From contig NC_073695.1 of the NCBI RefSeq assembly GCF_029784165.1, forward strand, positions 91,147,902 through 91,211,901: DNA of 64,000 nt. The letters are read 5' to 3'. Positions within the stretch are counted from its first letter, which is position 1; the number at the start of each line of letters is the position of its first letter. The stretch is from Wyeomyia smithii. Taxonomy: Eukaryota; Arthropoda; Insecta; Diptera; Culicidae. A program made the translations under genes and the position numbers. The notes under the pieces are model-generated. The model was not told the DNA's origin. It worked only from the letters and a program-made list of their open reading frames with translations, and ran no database searches. Shown piece after piece: positions 1 to 11,774 of this stretch.

Positions 1-128
1 AGCAGCCTAGAAAAAGACTGGTTGCTGCAGTTGCAAATTTCTTTCAATTATCGCATAAACGCTTCATGGTCCATATAGCGCGTGATATCCGCTCTGACAA
101 AGATTTTTTACGCACGTTGTGGAATGAG
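1..128 (-). pseudogene. histone H2A-like remnant, copy 1 (runs off window start)
   Basis: Read on the minus strand, this stretch encodes RISRAIWTMKRLCDN, a stop, then KKFATAATSLFLGC. It has the layout of the H2A histone fold after the GRIHR motif, with a GATAA/GAGAP-like turn and a following VYLAA-like helix, but it is heavily decayed. The closest copy is at 694-830 on the same strand, where a less decayed AGFQF..GRILR precedes it. It is divergent to the H2B remnant at 293, which is the usual H2A-H2B pairing in histone clusters. Homology is weak at protein level; the neighbour supports the call. Confidence 0.35.
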
Positions 129-212
129 ATAACTGGAAAAATTATTTCCAGTTATATCATTCTACTACGTTCGTAAAAAAGAGGATGGGCTACGCTGCTC
201 ACAGTTTGTCGG

Positions 213-220
213 TATATAAG
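213..220 (+). promoter_or_regulatory. TATA box of H2B remnant
   Basis: TATATAAG lies about 80 bp before the ATG of the H2B remnant, between it and the divergent H2A-like remnant. This is the expected place for a histone intergenic promoter. Confidence 0.4.
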
Positions 221-292
221 CGAAATTTGAGCGTGAAAGCGCATTATTTTATCGTCAACTGTGTACCTGGCAACAAATGTATCATCATTGAG

Positions 293-470
293 ATGGCACC
301 AGAGGCAAGCGACAAAGGAGCCAGGAAATTTGTCACAACAGGTTGTACCTCGTTGTAAGGAGAACCATTTCGGTTGCTTCCCGGTTGACGGATTACAACA
401 AACGTTCTACTATTACACTTGCCGCAAGGTTCAGACCGCCGTACGTTTGCTGCTCCAAGTAAATTGTTAC
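293..470 (+). pseudogene. histone H2B pseudogene
   Basis: The remnant starts MAPEASDKGARK at 293, like the H2B N-terminal tail. After a deletion of the middle of the gene it resumes at 373 with VASRLTDYNKRSTIT and, two bases out of frame, at 423 with RKVQTAVRLLL. These match the H2B block EASRLAHYNKRSTITSRE-QTAVRLLLP almost residue by residue, and the stretch encoding QTAVRLLL looks barely changed. The missing middle, in-frame stop and frameshift make it non-functional. It faces the H2A-like remnant at 1-128 across a TATA box. Confidence 0.65.
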
Positions 471-693
471 ATTACTCTTGTCAACCTAATGTTGCCTTAT
501 AAAGGCAACAATATAACATGGTATCGTGTGTTGCACGGCTTAAAGGAAGAAGATGTTCCCGTTCTCGTATCGGATATAAAGGTTAATGAATCGTAATATA
601 CATCACACTGCTGCGCAATTGCAGCAGCATCAAACTGCAATCAAAGTTGCAATTTAGTAATAACCATTCATTATGCTCTTCAAAATATATTTA

Positions 694-830
694 GTAGCCT
701 TGAAAAAGACTGGTTGCTGCAGTTGCAAATTTCATTGAATTATCGCATAAATGCTTCATGGTCCAGATAGCGCGCAATATCCGCCCTGACAAAAATTGAA
801 ACCCGGCTTTTCTTTCTTCTTCACGATCAG
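694..830 (-). pseudogene. histone H2A-like remnant, copy 2
   Basis: The minus strand reads EERKAGFQFLSGRILR then AIWTMKHLCDNSMKFATAATSLF. The first part resembles the H2A motif RAGLQFPVGRIHR and the rest follows the H2A order loosely. The DNA is about 90% identical by eye to copy 1 at 1-128. It follows, in its own reading direction, the spacer repeat at 905-1245, and the same spacer also precedes a possible H2A start at 63528. I cannot say whether it derives from canonical H2A or a variant. Confidence 0.35.
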
Positions 831-904
831 CAACCAACGTCCGTGTGGTATCGGCACAATCATGGAATGAATTATACATAAAACACAAATCGCACATTCT
901 TAGT

Positions 905-1245
905 CAACTAGGTATATTCTGTCGACCTTGTTAGGGAAAGAAGCATTGTACGACCAATCAGAGGTCGACATTTGCGTTTCGACAAAGCTTGACAATTTTC
1001 AATAGTACAATCGTTCGAACAATCAGATTACAACTTTCTGCATTTAGACGGGTGCTTGGTTGATTTTCCAATCGATTACTGCAAAAATGACGAAAATCGG
1101 TTGGAAACTGACTGAGCTTAAAACGGTTGAAAATGGACAATTTTTGTGACGCTGCCGATGTTTTTGGTTTTTGAAATCGGATCCCTGTAATGAAACTGGT
1201 CCCCTGAATATGTTGCCGAAAGACGTAATTCTACGTCAAAAAAAA
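905..1245 (-). repeat. histone-associated spacer repeat, inverted copy of 63110-63450
   Basis: The minus strand of this block aligns over about 330 bp with the plus strand of 63110-63450, sharing for example the stretch around GCAGTAATCGATTGG and AAATGCAGAAA.TTGTAATC. In both copies it lies upstream of H2A-like sequence. A 60-codon frame is open in both copies, but that can follow from DNA similarity alone. Confidence 0.75.
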
Positions 1246-1267
1246 AACAAAACATTCATTTAAAAGG

Positions 1268-1462
1268 ATCGCTACGGACTCGGAATAACCTCAGAAAATC
1301 TCTCGGTGTCAACTAGGGTTAAGTCTAGACCAGTTGGGTTGGTTGTGAGTGAATCACGCCTCCCCACAACAATCGACCGCTATGTCGGCATAGGGATTCG
1401 AACCCAGGCCACCAGCGTGTTTGACGGAGATGTTACCAACCACGTTAGGTTCCCACCCAGCC
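1268..1462 (-). mobile_element. tRNA-derived SINE, truncated
   Basis: On the minus strand there is an A-box-like GTGGTTGGTAAC and a perfect B box GGTTCGAATCC, followed by a body that matches the complete SINE at 17607-17958 (CACTCACAACCAACC.AACTGGTCTAGA and onward to the TTTTCTGAGG stretch). The tail and its poly(A) are missing. Confidence 0.75.
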
Positions 1463-4400
1463 TATCAATCCTTTTGTTAATAACATTTCCCGGTTGTGGA
1501 TATGCATATAATTTTACAAAAAGTTTTATTTTCAATTTACTTCAAAGTTACCAAAATTCAAAAACCTTGTGTTTATATCTACGTCAATTCGTTGCATAGA
1601 TGCTTCAATATGAGAAGATGACTTTTTCAAAAATATGGTTTCTGTTTTTCACACTAGGGAAGCTCGTAGGCTTTGGCAAGTGAATGATCATGAGCTCTAA
1701 TCTTTGAAGAATCAGACCGTTCGGTGTCACAGTCACTCTTACGCGTGGGTTTATTCTCAGGTTCCCTCTCATCCCCCAGTTTGACCCCTAGAGTATATAA
1801 GGGTAAAAGTACAAAAATCCAGCACTCATCAAAAGTAAAAGACAAAAGTAATTTTTCTTTGCGTAACAGTCGATAGAGATGTAAAGATCCTTGGCAGCAA
1901 CGATTGTAACACTTTTTCTTTCCTTCCTCAACCTGCCAGACCGCTCTCGAGAATAACCTATTTTATCTTGAAAAGTGTACTCAGAAATACAATAAATTGA
2001 AAACTAAAAGTTCCACATAAATCGTTACTTTGCATTCCTAGAAACAGTGATACAGATTACAATGCATATAAAGCTTCAAAACGTGTTGAAAGCTAAACCG
2101 CAAGCTGCACTGATGCAGCGACTGAGAGGTGTTTCAGTTCGAATAGTGATATTCGATTGATGAATCCATCAGCCAAGTACGGTTCCAGTTCTGATTCATA
2201 TCGCTTACTAATTGGTTGGAAAACAGCGATTTCTATAAAAGAAAAAGAACAGTCTGCTTCCTAGCTAAAATCGGTGCCGCAGACACAGCCGCTTACAATG
2301 GAAGGTGTATAGAGTACGCGGGGGTTCACTCAACCGGATGGCATTGGAAGGTTATTACGTGCTGGATATGGTCGTATATAAACATGTTTAGATTGCGAAA
2401 AATCCATAATCCGACGTTTGATTGCGGTAAACCAAAAAGGGCAACTGATATCGAGAAAGAAGGTGTTGTGAATAGGAGTTTGTCCCTGGATTGTGTGGTT
2501 ATTAATGGTTTCGTCGTTTTTCCTTCTTATTTTTGAAACTTAGAACTTCAACTAACCATAGCTAGTTCATCTTATTTAGGTAATAATTAGGGAACTTGTA
2601 ATAATCGTATTCACTAGAGAAAAAAAAACACAAATTTGCGGCGCCTTCCGGTGAATTACATTGATAATTTACGCATCACGCAAACTACTACTAGTTGCTA
2701 GACTGGAGTTTGGTGTAACTGTATCGGTTACATTTCAACATTAGCGGCGTGTAATTTTTAGAAAAATCGACCCGGTTTGTGTATGGATCGACCATTTAGT
2801 GCGCCTGATCGACGCTGGCCGGTAGCAATAAACTGCTCATCACGATCGTTAGTCGTTTTTCTTCTCGTCAAACAACGCTTTATGAGTCGTTGGAAATGAT
2901 TTCCACTTCATTCCGCTCCACTTGATCCTCCAAATTTCGCGCATTTTTTTTAATTTTATTTTTTTGCTGCTTTGGTATTCATCCGCTCCGGTGGAGCACG
3001 GTGTTGATGGTATTCGCTAGAATGTGGGTATAAATTGAAACTTCTTCAGTTCGACTCAAGTTCAAGTGAGTTCGGTGCGGTTCGAGTTAGTAAGGGTTGT
3101 GATTTGGAGTTTTCATCATATTTACACAATGCAGACGAGAGTAAAATTACCAAATCACGTTCCTTAAATTAGTCATTGTTTTCTGTTGGGCTGTCTGTGG
3201 AGGTCACTTATTGATGTATAACGACTCAAAAAAATAATTGAATTATCATGCACCTCAATTTAATCAATGTTTCTCAGAAGCGTGACGAACTGTTTCTTCG
3301 TTTTTGCTTGCAAGGTCTCGTTAGTAAATAAAAAAGCAAATAACGAGAATTGTGAAAAAACAATTTTTAAATTTTTTGATATCGACAGTAAATAATAAAC
3401 TCCTTAATAGGTTACCTTCGGTTAATAAACATTTTCCATATGAATAAAAGTGTGTAAGGTTTCGTGTACAAGCCGTGAACAATATTTTTCAGTCGATTCA
3501 ATGCTCAAAACATGAATGCTTTTCATTAGAAAGACGTCGCCATGAAGAGAAGTAATGTTACATAATTTGCGCAGTGTTTTCTGACCATTATTTTCAAAGC
3601 CATCGATTGTGACATAATCCGCCAATTGGTGAAACAAATGAGCAATTATAAATCATATTTTCTGGAAAACTAGTTACGCAACCAGCAGTCAAATGAATGC
3701 TCTCTGCTAGACAATCCCTGTGTGGTCTCCACTTGCAGTTACGAAAAGTAGTGACCATCGGAATCGAGTCTCAATCAGTCGCCCCTCACAATGCATATTA
3801 TTATATATTATGCACCGGTCACTACCGAGATGTATGGAATGTAGTCGTGTCTGAACTCATTTTACCGAATGCTGGAGTCAAACAAAATTTGTCTACAGTT
3901 CATCGCATTACAGTGTTTAATATACTGGTAATTGGAAAATAAGTTCATTGAATCGATGGTACCGGCATCGCAGATACATGCTCACTGCTTTTGGCAGTCA
4001 CATTTCGGTTGAGCATGATTTCATGAATGGCTAAAGAGCGCATCTTCATTTGCCATGATGACCGATGCTCGAACTCACTGTTTGCAGCACTCGAGTTTGG
4101 CGTGAATTTAATTGATTTTTTTTTTTGCGTTAGATAGTTAATTATTATTAGGTTGTTAATTTTAAGTCTAACTCACAGGTACGTCTTGAAAATTTTTTTT
4201 ATATAAAGGTTATGTTTTGTTCTGTATCTATTGAGAATTTAGCGCAAATAGTTTGTCCTTATGCAGCGAATGTATTTCAGCTTTATTATCCAGTCTTGCA
4301 GCTTTCAATTAAGCTGCATTCGACCGTTCCGTTGGTATCGACACTCCGTTGTTTCAATTAACACCTCGTGCGTATCCATGCTATGGTAATCACTTCCCAC

Positions 4401-5000
4401 CCACACTTTCGCAATGATGCTCTATTGGATCGAGCGAAAGGCTCATCCTCAATTCGTACGTAACACATTACAAACTGGGAGCATTCAATAGCACTCAGCA
4501 AGTTTAATGCATTCAGGTTGATGTGTGTTAATTAATGGGCCATTGCCGCTTGTACTGCAAGTACATCGCCACGTGGATCGCACGAGTTTGCAAAGTCAAA
4601 GTCAATGCCATTCTACTTACAAAGGCAGAGGCTTTTCCGGTGTAAATCAAATTACTGAACCGTCACCACAAGCAGTGGGCACAATAGAGTAATTTTCGTA
4701 CGCTGCAAACAACCACGGAAGGGTTGCGATTCTACCACTATTCGTTATGAATTGAGGAGAACTGAAATTTTCGATTACATTTTAGAAGCTGCGATGAAAT
4801 ATTTGATTGTTTAATTAAACAGATTTTGAAGTTTATATTTAGTATACGAAATAATATGATGTCTCGAAGGTAAAAGTTTTTCCGAAAGGTTTAAAATAAT
4901 CCCCATTCTTGAACAAATTTTTAAACCTGCTTTCAAAACCTAATAAAAACTGAAAAAAAATATTCCGGTAAAAACAACAAAACCAGTGGAGTCTCTCATC
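1463..5000. other. intergenic, no gene recognised
   Basis: AT-rich DNA without a supportable gene. A TATAAAT at 3029 lies 19 bp before a TCAGT initiator-like site at 3046, but the spacing is too short for a textbook core promoter and only a very short frame follows. The open frames at 2216, 3422 and 3697 have no recognisable motif. Confidence 0.5.
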
Positions 5001-5007
5001 GTTTATG

Positions 5008-5115
5008 ATTGCAGCGGTTCTCTTCTATTCGTACATTTCAGCGGTACACTTCTATTCGTACTGCAGCGGTACTATTCGTATTGCAGTGGTACACTTTTGT
5101 TCGTACATTTCGTAC
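5008..5115. repeat. short minisatellite
   Basis: Three to four imperfect copies of a roughly 30-bp unit of the form GCAGCGGTACACTTCTATTCGTA follow one another. No flanking element ends were seen. Confidence 0.7.
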
Positions 5116-5666
5116 AATGCTGCTGCTGATGGTGATTGAAAGTTTATCTCATAAATATGATTACCATAAATTACTCAACAAGAATTGTAAATTTTTGCAA
5201 CGGATATTTATTTATTTTATTTTGGATATTCACTGAATAATTGTGACCGGATAGCATCGAAAGAGTAAATTCCCAAATATACACATTCATAGAAGAGTAA
5301 GAGCCTGCGAATGATTGTGAATTTTTGGTTTATTTACTAAGATTCATTCAGAATCTCTTTTTACATTTCAAAATTGTTAGATGATATATTATTATTCTAA
5401 GCTTTACCATAATAAACGTATATTAGCTGTTTTCGTAATACTGCGAATGTAGTTGAAGACAAATGAAAAAAATTGTCAAGCAAAAAACAAAAATGGAATT
5501 GTTGGTTGCTACGATTTTTTGCTGGAACTTGTTAATATTTTTTTTCAACATATCTTCTTATGTTTGCTAATTAATGAACCTTTGTAAAGGCTTCCATATA
5601 ATTTTGAAAATAAGATCCATATTATAGATTTGATTTAATCAGAGTTAAATAAGACAAAACCATTCA

Positions 5667-6005
5667 TTATGATAACCAAAGTATTATTGGATTTCGTTTT
5701 TGAGGATATAGAGTTAATTCTGACTTTAACGCATTACGAGACATTCTTGCTGCTTCTTCAACAAGCACGATATGCTTGTGTCTAGTCAAATACATGTTGT
5801 TTGAATAAAAAAGTACTACAGGCATAATATCGCCAAATATAAACGACATTCTTTCGAGTGTTGTTGAATATATTTCAAAAATTGATTTCCAGGGGAGGCT
5901 GAAAATTAAAAATACGTACAGTCGCTGAGCAAACACATTGATTCTGTCTGCAGACTCTGTATATTTTGTACCAAAAAATTCCCTAATTACAGTGTATAGT
6001 CCCAC
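5667..6005 (-). CDS. orphan ORF, possible chemoreceptor exon
   Basis: This is a 112-codon uninterrupted frame without an in-frame ATG at its start; a stop lies just upstream. It carries one hydrophobic segment (LYVFLIFSLPW, about residues 29-39), a second (MSFIFGDIMPVVLFY, about 53-67) and then a charged stretch with HKHIVLVEEAARMSRNAL. Two membrane-type segments followed by such a helix resemble the N-terminal third of insect odorant receptors, but I found no diagnostic motif. No continuing exon was found downstream, and a mariner fragment lies directly upstream. It may be an isolated exon of a dead receptor gene or simply chance. Confidence 0.25.
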   Translation of the reverse strand: MGLYTVIREFFGTKYTESADRINVFAQRLYVFLIFSLPWKSIFEIYSTTLERMSFIFGDIMPVVLFYSNNMYLTRHKHIVLVEEAARMSRNALKSELTLYPQKRNPIILWLS

Positions 6006-6084
6006 GTCACCATTTCATACAACCCTAGGGCTGTATACCTTGTAGTATTTTCTTTGTGATACCGGGAAATCTAACTTTGGTAGT

Positions 6085-6360
6085 TATTCCAGGTCCTACT
6101 AAATACGCAAAGAAACCTTTGCAGCGTTTATACTCGGCCGAACTGACAACGTAGAAATATCACAAGTTAGACCCCATGATTTTCTTTCCTTTGATCTGCT
6201 GTGTGTTTTTTTTTCACCCGTCACGATGTGATTGAGAAAACCCTTTCTTTTTTGCAACTGGAGCACTTGTTCACAGGCGAAAAAATGACGTTCAACGTCC
6301 CTTGGCTTCAAATCATAGGAAATTCACGTTTCTTGTTTTTGATTCATTCCCAAAGCATGT
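6085..6360 (-). mobile_element. mariner transposase fragment
   Basis: The minus strand encodes SYDLKPRDVERHFFACEQ, then QKRKGFLNHIVTGEKKT and KERKSWG, ending RPSINAAKVSLRI. These match the conserved mariner core, where the family has ELKPRDVER, FLHRIVTGDEKWI and ..KSWG..RPNIHAAKVMLCIWWD. The first catalytic Asp of TGDEKW is lost (TGEKKT), and in-frame stops flank the block, so it is dead. The N-terminal HTH and the C-terminal catalytic residues are not preserved here. Confidence 0.75.
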
Positions 6361-7287
6361 AATTTGCATTGGCGGCTTGGCGGGTAACTCTTCTCACTGA
6401 AACAAGCTGTTCCTGCGTTTGGCATGGATTCTAATCAAGTGAACCCCATTTCCGTGAATTTGTTTTAATTCTCGATGCGCTTCAGGCGCCGTTTTCTGAG
6501 ATAAGTAGCACCTACCGCATCGGAACTTAGTTGCGCACCTAATAAATTTCACAACTATCCAAATTTATGATTTCCAAGTAAAACTATAGCAAAATTGGAC
6601 TGCACGGATCATATTATCGGTTTAAGCTACATTTCTCTCTTCTTCAGATTATTTTATTTTTTATGCAGCTGTAATATTTCAATCCCCCCAACGTATTTTG
6701 AGTAGTTTGCATCTGATTAGCAAGAGGGTTTCTTGAGCATCCAGAAAATGGCTACATTTCCGTTTTTTATTGATATTTATTCAAAGATTTTTTTTTTGTG
6801 ATGAACGGAATTTCATATATTCGTAAAACAGCTAAATTGTTCCTTTTTTTAAATAGGGGGGGATGTTTTGTGATGAATCAATTATTTACTAATATTCATT
6901 CGAAAATTTTTTTAATTGTGTGTTCTGCCACAAAGGGTGACATATCAACACTATTACATATAGATTGTTTCTTTGTTTGTATGGACCCCACTGCGATTAG
7001 TAATTTTGATCTTTTGTGGCATTACCGAACGTTTCTTGCTGTTCGCACTTTCTGTTTCTTTTTCTTTTTGCAGTATCACATATTGAGAAATTACCTGCTA
7101 CGTGTCACAGTGCAAGTTTGCATCCAGTCTTACTATTCCCTTATCATCGCCTCAAGCATTTTACTAAAGCGGATAACATGCTATGAGTGGCTAAAATTTC
7201 CGAAGATTTAGATAGGAGTTTCAATCTGGACAGAAGTTTTAGAGTAGAGGAGCCTTAAAATAAACCTATGCTCAAGTCCTTTGATAT
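6361..7287. other. intergenic, nothing recognised
   Basis: AT-rich sequence. The 137-codon frame at 6798 is rich in Phe, Leu and Ile from poly(T) runs and has no motif. Confidence 0.5.
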
Positions 7288-7372
7288 CGAGCGGCCTTCT
7301 ACTAAGATTCGAACCTATGACCACCCGATTGTCAAAGCGGTAACCTTGCGGCTACGAAGCTTCCCCCTCCCC
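7288..7372 (-). mobile_element. tRNA-like SINE head
   Basis: The minus strand reads GTAGCCGCAAGGTTACCG (A-box-like, near 7354) and then ATAGGTTCGAATCTTAGTAG (B box, near 7315), spaced as in a tRNA. No clean cloverleaf acceptor stem can be paired, so a SINE head is more likely than a tRNA gene. Confidence 0.5.
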
Positions 7373-8639
7373 GTCATTGAAATTGTCGACATCGATAAAA
7401 TTTAGGAGTTTGAGGCCCGTTTTCTTCGACTGATGAAATCTTTTCAAAACACGAATCTTTCAGAAAGATACTCAAACAAACGTTTCTGTCTAATGATTTC
7501 ATGCCACAAGTTATGATCATTGATTTCCAAATATATTTTCCAATAGTTTGTATTTGCCAGGTTCACATCACTATGAGCACTGAAGTCTTATTTCTTAAGT
7601 AACCGGAAAACATTGAGCAACGTCAGCATAATGTATTGCGAATTACAACATTTTTAAGCGATTATCAACTCATTGTTAGGTTCCAGAAATTTAAATGGGC
7701 TAAAACCCCAGCACTCTTCACACTCTCAATTCATTAGGTTAATTAATTTCAATGGATTAGACAATGAGAAAAACGCCTTCGGCAGGTACCGTGATACAGT
7801 GTTCAGTGCGTCAGCAGGTAATATAATAAATATTTGAAAAGGGATTAAAACTACAGCAATGTTCAATTAAAATTCCATGGTTTTCACAACCGTAATTTAA
7901 TCCAAATTATTACAGAAAGTTTTGTTCAACTACATTGTTCAAATGTAGATACATTTTCTCCATCGTTTTCTCGTTGAATCATAACAGCACTGTGATGCTA
8001 TCATTATTTTCGGTCTATCCCGCAATCATCTCAGTACTTTATGTGTCAATTTATTGAACCTTAAAGCAGCACAGAGTGCTAACTCTGCAGAGTTCCATGG
8101 AAACCTGCTGACGGTCGTTGGACCTTCGCGCTTTTTATCCAGCTTCCCATTCTTTCCGTTCCTTAGTTACATGCAAATGTGCTCATGTGCTCAGATTCAG
8201 ACGACGCGGTGATGGCGTATCAACTCTGTACTCTCCATGGGTGGTTAGTACGAATCAAGAGGAAAAAAACAGTTCCTATACACATATCGAGTTTACACCA
8301 GCCCCGGAGGCAGTGAACGTCGTCGTCGTGTTGAGTTTATGAGCTTTTCGACGGCGCGTTCATTCATGAAAACGAGCGTGCGAAAGAACAATCAGTTCTG
8401 CTTCATTGGACACGACCGAAGTGTTTACTGGTGGTGTGATGTATGGGAAAATTGATACTTAATTGAAATTAAATAATCAGTTGAAAGGATAAAATCTATC
8501 TCTCGGATGAAGTTTGTTAGAATGTACACATTGGTTAAAAAAGGTACTTGAGTGGATTACGTTACTGTAACAATATCACACGCTAGCCTGGAGGGCTAAT
8601 AGCGATCTCGAACAACTAGATTAGAGTTGATAAAATTCG
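7373..8639. other. intergenic, nothing recognised
   Basis: No gene or element could be supported. The GC-richer part at 8100-8420 has only a 74-codon frame without motifs. Confidence 0.5.
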
Positions 8640-8795
8640 TTATCTATATGGTTTTGGCACATTTTGCATGTTGTAGGATAAGTACAACGTTGCACCGTGC
8701 CATTTTCAGCTCGAAAAGATTGTCGACCTGATCTGGAATCGAGCCCAACATCACAGCCGTGTGAGAGAGCTAGCCGACCGACATCGCTATTGTAG
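8640..8795 (-). mobile_element. tRNA-derived SINE fragment
   Basis: On the minus strand, GGTCGGCTAGCTCTCTCAC (A-box-like, 8766-8780) is followed by TGGGCTCGATTCC (B box, 8735-8746) at tRNA-like spacing, then by a body rich in TCGAGCTGAAAATGG. It differs from the SINE families at 1268 and 17607. Confidence 0.5.
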
Positions 8796-11770
8796 CAAAT
8801 CTATATTTTAAGAAAATGAAGTTCAAGTCACATTGTTCTACATCCCATTATTTTTATTTTTATTTTTTATTTTTGCGGAAATTTTCTTATGCATTTCCAA
8901 TACAAAAGAGTCAAATATAAAGCTTGGTTCCATTGGAATACGAAACAATCTTTAGAAATACTTTATTCAACATGCAATATTTGTAATAATATTTTAAAAA
9001 CTCATATGAGAATTGAGTTTGAGTATAAAATATTTGGAGAAACTCATGCTAAGCGATTTCGGAATTCAGAGAATATTTCATTTAAATTACATTTGTACCA
9101 TTCGATGTTGAACAACAATATGCAACATGTACCTATTTGTAAATGCTGAAATTGCATCGCATATTAATTTCAAACGCAATTGGGGAACGGTATTTTTCGA
9201 AGATGAAACTGATTAAATTTAAATATTATTTTTGACGCATGATTGTGCCGCGAGATAATATGATTATCCTTCCGGGAATTTCAAATTAAAATGTCTGCGC
9301 GAAAGCATCGGTTTTAAGCTTTGCTGTCTCTTTCCCCCAAACCGAACACATTCATTTGTAAATAATACACATTTTCAGCATCTGAGTGGCTAGCTATCCG
9401 CTTGTATTATAGCAAATCAAGTTTAGCAAAATACTGTCAGGTTAGCAAACGTTTCGATTGTTTTCTTTCGGCACAAACAAAGCCGGCAATGTACGAATAA
9501 TATAAACTTTGGTTGGATTTTTATGATCGCTGCAGCTTCTTAGCACACAAAACGATTGCTGCAAACAATACAAAATTTCTTTAAGGTTCACAGCATGGTT
9601 TTACTGCTAACATGAAATAAAGTAGAAGTGTTTATTTACCATCATCAGTAACCGGTATGAGGAAAGTTCAAAGTGGGTTAATTTTAAACTGTGGTAAACG
9701 ACTGTTATTGCACCCTTCCTAGGTCGGATAGTTGGTGAAACGTCTGAGTTTATTGGCAGCAAGGGGCATCTCACAACACCTTAAAAGTTTCGTCGACCTC
9801 TAGAACGGTTTCTAAAAGCAATGGAATACGCAAACTTGGTAAATTTTTATTATTAGTTACATAAAAAATGTCCAACCATTCGAGTTGATAGATCGTCAGC
9901 GAAGCGAAAGAAAGCAAAAGACTTGCAGCTTTTTTTCATGCATTACAGCGCCCGGTATTGAAGCAGACGAACCAAAAATGAAAGAATAAAGCGAGAAACC
10001 TTTGACCGAAAAAGGAAGCAATGCCAAATCGAGCGTTCATTCATTTAGCAGGTGACCGCACTCCGGCCGGATGGCCGATGAGGTTGCGGTGGATGAAGGG
10101 CCGGGTAGGACGAATCGTCTCACTTTCATACTCACTCATACAACACAACAACCGTTGCAGAGTGCATTGTGCATCGTCCGGGTCCGCTGACTTGCGATCA
10201 ATCGAGCACATGTTTTCCCGCCAGCTTAAACGCTCACAATATGTACAGGAACATCCGCATAAAACATGCGACCAAGTTCGGGCAGAGCTACAATAATAAG
10301 AAAACGCTGCCCACATGGGAACCTGACCACTGCGGGCAAACATGAGTCGAGTATTTGCTCAACCTTTACGGAAAACGAATACATGGGTGATGTGCTGCGA
10401 GTCACCTCAGCAATTAAGGCTCACTCACGGGGGCAAAAGTACATAACGCGATGCTCTCTATTGGTGTACATTTAGAAGGCATTTCAAGACATGTGGTGAT
10501 ACCAGGAAAAAATAGCAATGAATAATTCACCAGTTTCCAAATTGCGCCTACGGTAAAGCGGTTTCGGCTCGAAAGTTGAGAAGTCTCTCCAAGGTGGAGG
10601 GATCAAGAAAATTGGATCAGTGTCAAGCTCTGCCGCACACAATGTGGTCGACTGTTAGCGAACGTTACTGGGTGATATTTATAGGATCTCACCTTCTTGC
10701 CCCACAAAAGAAACCTTAAATAAACGGGGGAGGAATGCAGCCTACAGTTCTTATGCAGCACCAGAAGATGTTTTACTACATAAGAAAGAGGGAAACTATC
10801 ACCAGCGAGCATTTTTCTGAGGATTATTTACCTTTCTCACGGAGTAAAGGCTCACAACTTGCTGAGGAAGTCAGCTTACTGATAGAATGAAAATAGAATT
10901 GTCGTTGGATAGTTTCGTCTTTTAACGGCCTGCAGAACAATGAAAAGCAATTGTGTTTTTGGTTATTTATTTTTTTATTAAAATTGTGTCTCATACTGTG
11001 AACTCTATCTGCTTTACAACCAGTGAATATGAGTTTATGCATTGTCCCTAAAGAATTTCTAGCAGCGAATAGTTCAACCAGCTTTCTATAAAAAAAATAC
11101 TAATTAATTTGAAATTTTGCCATTGCTCGAAACCTCCGCGGCAAAGTTCTAGTTGCATTTCTCTTTCCCCAACGGCATACATTTCTACGAAACCTTCACC
11201 ACTACGGGTTTACGGTTCGATTCCTTTTAGACTAAAAACGACGTTTGTCCGACCCTCGCAGAACCACATAAAACACATTTTTTTAGAAGACTGTCAGGTA
11301 ATTAGACAAGGAAACGGTCGAGCTGGCAGCAGCAAAAAGAGTCTTACTTTATGCCTCTTCAGCATCGGTCCTACCGTCGCTAACCCGTTGAGATCTTGAC
11401 CGCTGTTACCCGAACGATGAAACTTTTGTGAGTTTGATTGGTACCGCTTCTGCACAGTTGATAAAAAGTTTGAGACTAGTTTTGATGTCATTAAACGAGA
11501 TGACTTTCAGCGAGGCACGTTTCTTAGTGAAGCAATTTTCGCTAATTAAACTGACCTAAAAAGAAGGATCCAGAATGGTGTGTACATTAGAAATCCACAA
11601 GAGCATTTCTAGCGTAAACAACAAATTGGTTTGTTTCCACTATTTTCAATTGGAATGATATGCTGCTGATTTTTATTTAACTGTTTTTCAACAAGAGTAT
11701 CTCTTCTAATGGACATATTATTAGATTTTTTCTTTGAAAACTTGTAACGTAAAGTCTACTTATCCGGCCG
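8796..11770. other. intergenic, nothing recognised
   Basis: Several 60-100-codon frames occur, including overlapping opposite-strand frames at 10021-10343, but none has a motif, a convincing start context or splice signals. Confidence 0.5.
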
Positions 11771-11774
11771 AAAT

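Noticed and set aside
958..1140. 60-aa protein conserved with 63210-63392
   Set aside because: Both lie in the histone-associated spacer repeat; DNA similarity explains it, although a dN/dS test was not possible here.
1306..1599. Protein similar to that encoded opposite 17574-17759
   Set aside because: Both are translations of the same SINE family; similarity comes from the DNA repeat.
7288..7372. tRNA gene
   Set aside because: A and B boxes are present but no acceptor stem pairs; the same holds for 8640-8795 and 38463-38490, so SINE remnants are more likely.
10021..10343. Overlapping 91- and 100-codon frames on both strands
   Set aside because: Neither has a motif or start context; one is the mirror of the other's composition.
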